Shown piece by piece: positions 13,136 to 23,066 of a stretch of DNA of 64,000 nucleotides; the stretch's first letter is position 1, and every line of letters begins with the position of its first letter. A program made the translations under genes and the position numbers. Under the pieces are notes generated by a model. It saw nothing but the letters and a program-made list of their open reading frames with translations. It was not told the DNA's origin and ran no database searches. This DNA comes from Trichoderma breve. Its lineage: Eukaryota > Ascomycota > Sordariomycetes > Hypocreales > Hypocreaceae. The stretch is taken from positions 496,001 through 560,000 of the forward strand of contig NW_026611593.1 in the NCBI RefSeq assembly GCF_028502605.1, read 5' to 3'.

Positions 13136-13667
13136 GATGATGAGATTCTTGGAGGTGTGATTTTGGAGATGAGTTTCAACAATGCGCAGTGGATAGAAGA
13201 AGAGATGAGGGTATAAAGTTGATGCGACTGGGATAGAGACTGGAAGAGTGGTGATAATACAGAGTGTTGATATGTAATTGGATGGATGTTAAAAGTCAAG
13301 TTGCACGTTGGAGGCGTCATTGCCACTGCTGCCTTTAAGACCGGGGAAGCTCAGCCCTACGGCAGCCTCTAGCTCCAGCGAGCTTCAGCGAGCTTCAGTG
13401 GATCGCAGTACCACCAGGTAGCGTTACTTGGTATGGCGCACTACAGGGCGTGCTTGTGCAGCTGAATGGTTGGTATTGAATACATCCATGAACTTGGAAG
13501 AAAGCAGCTACTAAAGGCACTAAAGTCTTTACTGTATGACGAAATGGAGGCCCATCACCAACATCAATCATTCATTCATTCATCCAATATCACATGACAC
13601 TCCAACAACGCCAACTCACCTCCAAACAATCCCCCCAAACCACCAAAAACCAACCATCACCACCCAA
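13136..13667. promoter_or_regulatory. Divergent promoter region PI31 / Rev7
   Basis: This 532-bp spacer between two divergent starts must hold both promoters. It contains short GAGCTTCAGC-type repeats near 13375-13400 and a C/A-rich leader before the Rev7 start. No other gene is visible. Confidence 0.45.
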
Positions 13668-14599
13668 ATGTCAGCCTCACCACCACATCCTCAAGACTCC
13701 TCTCACTCTCAATCTCACTCCCTCCCCTCTCACACCGCAAACCCCCTCCTCTCCTCCTTCACATCCTTCCTCACCATCGCCATCCATTCCCTCCTCTACC
13801 ACCGCACCCTCTACCCATCCACGTCCTTCCTCGCAACCCGTGCATACAACCTCCCCGTCCACCAGTCCCGCCACCCGGGTCTCTGCGCCTGGATCTCCGA
13901 CGCCGTCGCCGCCATCGCCGCGCAACTTCGCGTAGGCTCCGTCCGCCGCATCGTCCTCGCTATTCACTCTCCTCTAGGACCCTCACAGCCCCCAGTCGTG
14001 CGCGAGAGATGGGTCTTCGACGTGCATCGTTTTCCAGCATGGGGTAGTACCGCTGAAACAGACGCCCCGACTTCTCACCAACAGCAGCAACAGCAGCACG
14101 AAGATCTCGATGATCCCGTCGCAGAAGATGCCGATGACGGTGCTGCGTCCGAGAAGCTCAACTGGGCCGACATCCACGAGGCCCTAAGAGCAACCCTCCA
14201 AAGACTCGCCTACGCAGCCCAAGCCGCGCCCAAACTCCCTCCAGGATGCACATTCGCACTCGCTCTCGAACTAAGAGACGAAGCTGAAGCTCCCATCGGT
14301 GTAAGTCAGAAACTCGACAAAAGGAACGAGAGCTGCCCAAAGAACCACCAGCTAACACAACACTCTTTCAGTATCCCCAACCGTGGATCCCTTCTGAAGG
14401 GCCTTTGCAGCCTCCTACCGCGGAGAAACCGCATCAAGGTGAATCGTTAAGAGGAGCTGCCACGAAACCCGTGAGATCTGTGAGAGCGGATCCCCTTTTC
14501 TTCGAGTGCTGGCTCGAACAAGGTCCGGAAGATGCCGAGGCTGTAAGTTCCGGTAGTGGCATTGTGACGAATACATCATCAGAAAAAACATCACAATGA
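13668..14599 (+). CDS. rev7: HORMA-domain protein Rev7 (Mad2L2)
   Basis: Two exons: 13668-14300 and 14372-14599, giving 286 residues (intron GTAAGT...TTTCAG, phase 0). A HORMA domain begins near residue 20: LLSSFTSFLTIAIHSLLYHR, then YPSTSFLATRAYNLPVHQSRHPGL and a later ERWVFDVHRF strand. The order and wording match Rev7/MAD2L2 rather than Mad2 or Hop1. Rev7 is the accessory subunit of DNA polymerase zeta (Rev3-Rev7), used for translesion synthesis. The fold is interrupted near residues 138-165 by a Q-run followed by an acidic stretch (HEDLDDPVAEDADDG), a low-complexity loop longer than in yeast Rev7. The C-terminus (RADPLFFECWLEQ) fits the safety-belt end of the fold. Confidence 0.85.
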
Positions 14600-15227
14600 A
14601 AATGCGAACATAAAAAGACATCAATAGAAATGTGAAAAAGAAATAGAGTAAAAGTTAATGTTAATGCGTCTGCTTCGTCATAACATTCTTCATCTTTGCT
14701 ATGATCATTCCGTAGTCTCTCTACCCTTTCATGTCAAAATAATTAAAAAATAGAGAGAAATAAAACAACAACAAAATCAGCCCCATTCTAAAACACATAA
14801 TCCCACCCGGGGCCATGAAAGAAAAAAAAAAAAGCAACAAGAAATTCCTCCCAAATTTCATAAAAGACAGAACCCCCCTCGCCCAAGACTCCCCTATTTC
14901 GCATGCTTTGAACCCTCCCAACCCCCCTTTAAATTCCAGAGAGAGCCCATCCTTGTTTTCTGCGGAATAAGTAGTATACAGCAGTTTTTCTCTTATTTTT
15001 CTTTTCGGTACCATCATCGCCCTGCGTCTATTAAAAAAAAAAGAAGATTTTTGGAAGAAACGTGAGAAAGAGAAAAGATGAAAAACGGGCCCGACATTAC
15101 CACATGCCATCATCATAAAAGCCAAAAAGAAAAAAGCATCAAATCAAAATCCTCTCCAAAACAAGAGGAAAAGAAAAAAAAAAGGAATAGAATCTCCTCA
15201 TTATTGCCGTTATCAAGCATCATTAGC
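14600..15227. other. Convergent 3' intergenic region
   Basis: An A/T-rich spacer with A-tracts near 14822-14834 and 15175-15182, between the convergent Rev7 and Bud3 genes. No gene is visible. Confidence 0.6.
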
Positions 15228-18200
15228 TTATTCCGTCGTCCCCTTCAGCGCTGCCCGCAGGCTAATCATTTCGCGCTTCAATCGCGCATTCTCCTTTTTC
15301 ATCTTGGCAAGTTCTTCTCCTTGCGTCTTGAGCTTGACAATCAGCTCTTCTTTATCTTCTTTGCCTTTGCCCTTGAGCGCCTTAACAATCTTTCCGAGCT
15401 CGGTATTGAACCGCTCGTATAGCAGCTCGTTTTCTGCCACGGCTTCTTTGTGTAGTTGGTCGATGGACCGCATCTTGGACTCGGTTGTCTTGAGAGTGAT
15501 TTCCACGTCCCGCTGGAGCTCATCCTGTCTGTCGCGTAGCTCTTGCATCACGCCGGGCATCCTGTCCTCTAGTGAGGCGACCGATGAAGCCAACAGCTGA
15601 ATGCTGGCTGCTTCGGAATCAGTCAAGCTATCATTGTTCACTCGTGCCATTTCCTCGCCAATCTTGAACAGTTCCGACTGCAGCATGGCATCTGCTTCTC
15701 CCACAGCAGTCTTCTCCGTCTGCAGCCGCTCTCGCAGCTTTTGCGGAGATTGCAGTCGGAGCTTCTGTGCGGGGGTTCGCGTCGGGCTGATAGTCACTCG
15801 GACCGGGGTTTCACCAGACGAGCTTCCGGGACGGATGGGCTTCGGCGGCAGCAATGTGGGAATGTTGGACGTCGACAGTGTTTTGGTGTGCGTTGGCTTC
15901 GGCCTCCTGTAAGGAGGCGGATCTTGTCTGGTAGGAGAATTTCCACGCATTGCCTGTTCCAGCTTGGCTTGAATCTCCTTGATTGGCGAGCCTGCTCTGA
16001 TCCGAACACTGCCATAAATGTCCACCGAGCCCATGTTTTCCTTTTGCCGAGGGGATTTGAGCAGTGATGAGTCGGGGCTCAGGAGGGGAGTCTTCACAGG
16101 GATCACATTGGGACTGCCATTGACCTTTTCCGAAGTGTTTTGCAGGACTTGCAGCGCATCTTCCCTTTCCTCCGCCTCCCTCTCTTCTTGAATACTCTCA
16201 GTCTCCATCAGCGACGGAAGATCCGATAGAGAGCTTCTCCTCTTGGCATGTCTCCTCGGCGACCCGGGAGTTGGCGGCTCGGAGACGGGCTCCCCAATCG
16301 TGTCGAGCGGGTACTCTTGGCGATGCGCGCTGGGCGGTCTGTTCAGCTCCTCAAAGGCACTAGCTACGTGGACCCTGTCTCCAGATCCCGGCCTGCCCAG
16401 TGTAAATCTCTTTGAAATGTTGTTGTCGTCTATCGACCGTTGACGTAGAGCCTGCTGCATCGTCGCCCTAGACATGCTCTGGCTCTCGCCTGACGCCGAA
16501 TTCCGGTGCTTGCCGAGACTTCTCCAGACAGAGTTGCGCTCCTCCTTGGAATTTGAGTTTTGCCGGAGCAGCATGTCAAGCCCGAATTTGCGGCGCAGAG
16601 ACGATGTGTTGGAGGTTACGGATCCCTGGTGAGACTTGTTGCCGCTGTTGAGGCCAGGGCCACCGTTGGCGCGTGCCTGGAACGACTCAATCAGAGCCAA
16701 GTCGGCCAAACTAAAGCCAGCATACGTGGGCTCGCCAAATATCCTATCGCAGTCATCCACCAGTCGATCCAGCAGGTTGATGTAATTCGCGGCCGTGCCA
16801 TCGGTAACCAGCATCTCCGAAAACGCCAAGGTCAGCGCACCACGGTCGCTATCGTTGCTGCAGCCGTCCAAGAGATCCGCTAGCAGCTTGATGAGTGCCG
16901 TAAACGCCCTTCGGTTTTGCGGAGCCAGTTCTTTGAACAAAAAGTTGACAAAGTCGGCGAACTCGCCGGGGACTCTCTTGTTGGCTCGCTCCTGTAGAGT
17001 GTCGAGCATCTTGATCGTCGTCACAGGCCCAATCTGTTCGGCCCAGGCAATATGGAGAAAATTCTCAAAAGCTGTAAAGACAACTTCGGTTCCAACGTCG
17101 TTGGCCACTTCCACCTCTGACGGATTCTCAATGAGTCGATTGTACAAGTCATTCACCAGAAGTTCATCGGCCATGGAGCGGTGCATCAATGTCCTGCCAT
17201 GAATAGAGCCCTTGCGATATTGAAGAGCCGTTGTGAATGCCTCAAAAGTCTGCTCTAACCGAACGAGTGGGTTTTCTGGCATAACCTCTTCCAACGGCCG
17301 GCGCGAGTTGTCCCTGCCCCTGATCGAACCATACACGGAGTGGTGGCTGTCTGCTCGTTGGATGGAGGGTTGGTGTTGGTGCTTGATTTCGGAAAGAGTC
17401 GTCTCCGAGGCGTTGTTGGAACCGCCACTCCATAAGCTGGTGAACAGCTTGACAGGGGACGCTGCCAAGAAGGAGCGTGTTTTTTCTGCACGATTAAATA
17501 GACATAGCGTCCTTAGCGTTTTGGAATTGTAGGAGACCATGGGGGCCGTAAGATTTCGGTTAGACACGTTGAACTGGGCGCTCAAGAGCTGCATTACTGG
17601 ACGGGGTTAGCATTGGAGAAAAGAGTCAGGAAAAAAGAAACAAAGGAAAACTCACTTCTTCTTGACATAGTTGGAAGGAAATCTTCCAGAGCCACGTCGT
17701 CTTGATACTGCTTCCCATTGAGGCCCACGGTGAGCAGGGAAATCCTCTTCATGTTCTTGCTCGCCACATTGATGACAATCTCGATGCCATAATGGCCGAC
17801 TGGAGCTCCCTTAGTTCCCTTCTCATGGTCCACCACCACGCGGATAAAAGCGGGTTCGCGCCGGCCCTCCACGAGCTGATCGGCGCCCTCCTGATATATC
17901 GCGGCATGCAGACCCAAGTTGTTCTCGGGCATCCGGACTGAGCGCAAAGTCCAGCGAGGGTCTTCCCTCTCCGTCTCGGAAAACCGCGCCTCGATCCTTG
18001 CCTTGACGACATCTTCGCTCCACTTTGCGGCTTTGCCCTCAAAGGCTTCCTGCAGCAAGAAGCAGCGCGACGTGATGGCCTTGGGGACCTTATGCTCGCC
18101 GGGGTGCATGCCCTTCATCTCTGCGCTCGACGTCATCCAGACGAGGTGACCGTCGGCCGATTCTGTAAAGCGAACATCGGCAAGGTGATGCCATCCGGTA

Positions 18201-19927
18201 AAGATGAATTCGTACACGCCCGGGCCACCAGCAGCGTTCGTCATGGAGATGAGCAGCTCCGCTGCTGAAGGCTTGTCGATTTCCCGTAGCAAATCTCGGC
18301 CTGTCATGTTATTGTCGCCCGATTTCCTCAGCATGACTATGTAGTCGGAGAACAAGAGGAAGATGCCCGCGTCGTCGGAGTCAACGGTGGCCTGGTAGGG
18401 TGGTGAGAGCTCCAGAAAGTCGGCGGCTAGGATGAGGCGGCCCTGAGGCTCGAGGTCGGCAGGCCACGCCTCAACCATGTTTCGAAGTCGATTGGCGACA
18501 TGAGGCTTGTCGGGCAGGGGATCGTCCATGGAGCAGATGTTGGTGATGATGTCTCGTGCCTTGAGCATGGGCTGTAGTGCCGGGTGTGTGATGGGCAACG
18601 AGGCGATAATCTGGTCAATTAGAAGGCTGTAACGCGGCAGCCTCTGGACGGGCTCAATGAGGAGTGAGCGAATGGTCTGCTCGCCTGCCTGGCTCACGCG
18701 CTGTCGGAAACTCGATTGCTGGTCTAGGAAGGAATTCAGCAGCGTCGGGAAGTGCTGACTAGCCTTGATGTAGTCTTGGTAGCACTGGGTAAACTTGGGG
18801 AACCATTCAAGGAAGAGCTTGGCCATGGCTAAGGCACCAAGCGGATCCTTGACTCGCGTGGGATTGTTGGGGGCCTTTGTTGACGAGAGGGTCATGGTAG
18901 GTATTTCCATATCCTTGACGGCGTCTTCTTCCGTCTCGTCCATGATCTTGCGCAGCTCCTCGACAAAGGCCGAGTTGACCTGGAGGATACCGTCTGATGA
19001 CTTGGGAAACAGCTTCTCCAGCTCCTCCTCGGACGGACTCAGACTCTCGGCGGGCCGGGCTTTTGACTTGTTCCTAAAGTCGTTGGCCACTGTCTTGACC
19101 AGCTCCTGCACCTTGAGAACATAGCGCTCCTCGGTGTCGACGAGCTCGCCCATCTTCATGCGCAGCTCAATCTTTTGGTCCTTGGTAAAAGTCTTGTTGC
19201 GGTTCAGCGGCGTGGGCTTGGAGGGCGCGCGTCGCAGCTTGCTGGTGGGCAGGAAGACGGGCTCGCCAAACAGCTTGACCAGCGGTGTGTACATGCCATA
19301 CTGGCGCAGCGTCGGATCGATGATGTCGTCTTCATCGTCGGGCATTTCCTCAAACTCTGATGGCTGGGGCGGTACTATGGACCCCGGCGGTAGGAGCAGG
19401 TCAATGTCGACGTTGCTTATATGTTGCGTCTGCAGGGCCTCGTCCAGCGTGGCAACGACATCGACGGTATTTTCGCTCTTGACCATCTCCTTTACCAGGT
19501 CGGCGGCGTGCTGCTCGCTGAAGAGGGCCGGAGCGCTGCCGGGGCGCTTCCCCTTGGGCGGGTAAACGTTCTTGAGATGGTTCTTTACATTTTCAGGCAG
19601 CTCCTTGAAGTAGCGGAACAGGCCAAATGCTAGGCCACGGTAGACCTCGTCGCCCTGGAACTCACGCGGCAGGTGGTTGACGACGCTGTAGAAGGGCGAG
19701 CTGGGGGATATCGTGATGCGCGGGAAGGACTGGAAGCCGGCGGGTGTGAAGACGTGGACCTGGACGCGGGAGCTGTTGAGAGTGTAGTTGGCCGTGGTCG
19801 AGGGCCCGTGGAAGATGAGGACGGGCAGCTGGCCCAGCAGAGGGTCGGGGGCGTGGTAGAGAGCAATGTGCTCGGGCGAGAGCGCCAGCTCGTCCGTAAC
19901 CCGCACCATGGTGTCGTGTGTGGTCAA
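15228..19927 (-). CDS. bud3: Bud3-type RhoGEF (DH domain)
   Basis: Two exons: 19927-17656 and 17596-15228, giving 1546 residues. A phase-1 intron (GTGAGT...TCCAG) joins two long open frames into one protein. The first ~120 residues (HIALYHAPDPLLGQLPVLIF) match the N-terminal region of Bud3. A DH domain spans about residues 250-455, with the conserved helix LLIEPVQRLPRYSLLIDQ near 424-441. The second exon is Ser/Pro-rich and predicted disordered, and the last ~170 residues are a coiled coil. In yeast Bud3 is a Cdc42 GEF at the bud neck; in Neurospora and Aspergillus it activates Rho4 at septation sites. The assignment to Bud3 rather than another RhoGEF rests on the N-terminal resemblance, the length and the DH position. 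An ATG at 17594 is internal, just after the acceptor. Confidence 0.85.
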
Positions 19928-21843
19928 AGGGCGGCGCTCATAGCCCGACGGGGACTGGGTGGCAATGTACGAGGTTGGATGGTAGAGATGAGATGATTCG
20001 CGGGTGTTTGTGTCTTGTCTTGTCTTGTTGTTTCGTGTGTTTTGGTTTGTGTCGGTGTCTCGTCACCAGCTAGGCTACCCGCGGCGTGTCGTTTTCTCGT
20101 GAGATTCGTGTTTTGTTTCGCCTCGACAAGGTCACGGCTTGCTCGCTTCGGGATCGCTTTGTTTCGTCTGGTCTGGGACAAGCAGTAGAAAATTGAGAGA
20201 TGTGGGATGGAGAATGCGGGATGAAGATCTGTGTCCAGAAACAACGGCCCAGAAAGAGTCAAGGCTGGGAGGGGTGACATGGGCGTCCAGGGGTGGGCCC
20301 AGGCTATTTGTTTAGGTCCCGTCACCGAGTAAACATGCTAAAGCCGTTGGTGGCTTGATTTCCGGCGGTTGGAAACCCGATGTCGAAAAAATTAATTTGA
20401 TGCAAATTCAAAATGGATTGCTATTAGTAGCAGCGGCGGTTAGCTATCCACAGGGTCGGGTTGGTGATCTGCAAAATGGCTGGCGCCTCTTTTTGGTTGC
20501 CCTGGAAGCGGTCGATTTGAGTTTTGGAGAATTGAGTTTTGGGGGGTGTATTACTGAATAATCCTGTAAGAGCAGAAAGATAAAACAACATGGATAAAAT
20601 AAAATAAAACAACAAAAAGTAAAAGACAGCATGAAAAAAGACAAAAAAAGAAGTTCCAGAAGCGAGCTGCTCCGTGCCCCTAGCAGATACGCAATAGGTG
20701 CTTAAACGAGAAAATAAGATGAATGTGGGCAACGGCCGGAATCTTGCGAAATCATGGAACTTACCAAGGGGCCTTGCCTTGTCCAGCCCGGCGTTAAGAA
20801 TCAATGGATCACATCAATGATGACCTGTACCTGTACCTAGTGCAGCTGGCGGCTAATAGCACCAGTCGCATTGAAGCATCGTACTCGTACTTAATATTTA
20901 CTGCAGCCAAGAGCCGAGAACATAATCGTAAGAGAAACAGTCAGCAGACAGACGTGGTGAGAAAAGGTGAGAAAGAGAAAACATGAAGGATCAATCAATC
21001 CCTGGCCCGCTCGAAAATAGACACCTCTCTCGGAACATTTCACAGGGCATGTCCTGCAAAACTCGCAAGCTGAAAGATTGCCGTCCCACGTCCCTGAACC
21101 TCCCCCCCAGAGCTCTGTCTTGGAGATTGAACCCCCCCCCCCCCCCCCCCCAGCAACCGCCCCCGCTGTTTTATAATGAGACAGGCCCTGTGAAACGGAG
21201 CAGCTCCCCCTAAGACCCCGCTGGAACGCCGTGCTAGTGAGATTTGAGGGGAGCTATCGAAGCTGGAGCTCAGCTTGGAACCTGACCTTGGCGCGTAAGT
21301 TAGTTGCTGTGCGAGTGAGTACCTTGCGAGTACCGCTGTCTCCAGGAACCCCGCCAGTTGGCGACCCAGGCGCTGCGATTCTTTAGCGCAGAGGACGGGT
21401 GTACAACGAGGTACAGCAACTGCTCATGACGTCGTATCATTGGCTACAACCAACGCCGTACCTTGAGGGACAGCTTTTTCTCATTCATCATCCAACTCCA
21501 TCCATTTCAGCCTCATCTCATTCATCATCATCCAGTATATACAGCAACTCGCCTTCTTACTCAATTCAATCACTCAATCGCTCAATTACTTACATACAAC
21601 ACTCACATACAACTGCGTCATCCCCTCATCTCATCCACCATCCCAAACAAAATCAACCACCGGCCCACGGAAATTTTAAACCCCCTTCGCACCTCATTCT
21701 ATTAGGCCCCCGCTCCCCATCTCACTCAACCCCCAGTCCCTACCTCTCTCGTAATCAATCATATCGGCGATATTCATAATCAATCACCATTCAACGCGCT
21801 CCACAGCCAGCCCGTTACAGAACAGCACACAAACCGAACAAAC
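19928..21843. other. Divergent intergenic region Bud3 / Dcc1
   Basis: A 1.9-kb spacer, probably with a long 5' leader for Bud3 (GTCTTG repeats near 20010-20025). It holds the poly-C run annotated separately and a CA/TC-rich stretch before Dcc1. No gene is supportable. Confidence 0.6.
21132..21151 (+). repeat. Poly-C homopolymer (20 C)
   Basis: An uninterrupted run of 20 cytosines (guanines on the other strand) lies in the Bud3/Dcc1 spacer. Its true length is uncertain because homopolymers are error-prone in assemblies. Confidence 0.9.
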
Positions 21844-22301
21844 ATGTCCAGCTCCTCCCAGACCACCCAGAAAATCCCCCTCCACCACCGCCCAGACGAC
21901 ACCGGCTACCGCCTCATCGAGCTTCCTCCCGAACTGGAAAGCCTTCTCGAATCGGAAAATGCTCCCGTGTTCGTCATTCCCTTCTTTTCTTCTCCTCCTT
22001 CTACACTTTTCTCTCTTCAACCCATGTACTCATCAGCCTTTCCAGCCTCACCCTAGAATCCTCCGAGTCATCAGCCCTCCTCAAAACCCCCGACAGGACA
22101 TACTCCCTCCGCCAGAAAAACACCTCAAACTCCGTCATCCTGCTCTCACCCACGGCCGACCAAGGCATGGCCGCCATCTCCACCATCCGCGAAACCGTCG
22201 AGCTGGACGTGGCGCCTCAAACTCCTGTCACCTCGGGTGGCCCGCTCAAGAACACGGGCAGCAGGGGCAAGTGGCATGAAATGTTTGGTAAAGGACGATA
22301 G
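21844..22301 (+). CDS. dcc1: Sister chromatid cohesion protein Dcc1, short fungal form
   Basis: Two exons: 21844-21968 and 22046-22301, giving 126 residues. The donor is the unusual GTTCGT (phase 2) and the acceptor TTCCAG. The reading across it (YRLIELPPELESLLESENAP, then VLTLESSESSALLKTPDRTY) matches the Dcc1 N-terminal pattern LIELPPEL...TYSLRQKNTSNSVILL. Dcc1 works with Ctf8 and Ctf18 in the alternative RFC clamp loader for cohesion establishment. The protein ends in a basic KWHEMFGKGR tail at 126 residues, whereas yeast Dcc1 has about 380; the C-terminal winged-helix region is absent. I believe short Dcc1 forms occur in filamentous ascomycetes, but this is from memory. Ctf8 is a less likely alternative. 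Confidence 0.7.
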
Positions 22302-22691
22302 GTAAATCTACTAAATGCCATCGCTAATCCATTCTTCAAACTTGATTCCAAATGATCTATACAAAATGTAATGGCTTTCGTAGTTTTAAGTGTGATCAAA
22401 GGAAGCCGCTTATACTCAACCATCACTACAGCCTTCGCGATAGTCTTTTTGTTGCGCACTTCGTCGAGCCACTAGCAGCCTTAACCATTCTCAAGTACCC
22501 TCATGGATAAACCTACAGTGTTGCCATGGTATATTAAGCAGATTTCAATCAAAAAAAAAAAGACATTCCATCATTTGAGAGAGCACTGGGTATAACCCTA
22601 TATTAAACCAACGCTCGCCGCTTCTATTTGACATTCTACACTATTATCAACATATCATCTATTCCTCGGAATTCTGTCATCTGCGGTGCGG
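22302..22691. other. Convergent spacer after Dcc1
   Basis: AT-rich sequence with an A-tract near 22550-22562, between the Dcc1 stop and the tandem repeat array at the 3' side of the RBR ligase. No gene is visible. Confidence 0.55.
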
Positions 22692-23066
22692 CCGGTAACC
22701 AAACCAACCGCCTTGCCTAACCTAATGTCGTGCGCGGCGTCGATCACCTCTCCCATCGCCTTGCCTAGGATTCTGTTGTCCCTGTAACCAAACCAACCGC
22801 CTTGCTTGCCCAGGATTCTGTTGTCCCTGGCGTTGATCACCTCTCCCATCGCCTTGCCCAGGATTCTGTTGTCCCTGGCGTTGATCACCTCTCCCATCGC
22901 CTTGCCTAGGATTCTGTTGCCCTTGGCGTTGATCACCTATCCCATCACCCCCTTGGAGATTCTGTTGTCCTTGGCGTCGTTGACCTCTCCCATCACCCCC
23001 TTGGAGATTCTGTTGTCCTTGGCGTCGTTGACCTCTCCCATCACCCCCTTGGAGATTCTATTGCCC
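22692..23066 (-). repeat. 48-bp tandem repeat array (16-codon unit)
   Basis: On the minus strand, units anchored on a (C/T)AG-AAT motif start at 23060, 23012, 22964, 22916, 22868, 22820 and 22775. The spacing is 48 bp, except for the last step, which is 45. A further partial copy runs to about 22692. The unit length is a multiple of three. In the reading frame of the upstream RBR gene the units encode a Q/G/R/D-rich 16-residue repeat with no stop from 23057 to 22725. Two sub-types exist: distal to 22916 the units carry AATCCT, proximal units AATCTC. Confidence 0.9.

Noticed and set aside
17592..17594. Separate gene starting at the ATG at 17594
   Set aside because: The ATG lies two bases after a good acceptor, and splicing to the upstream DH-containing frame is phase-consistent, so one Bud3 gene is the better model.
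22692..23066. CRISPR-like repeat array
   Set aside because: Units are contiguous 48-bp tandem copies without spacers, in a eukaryotic genome.
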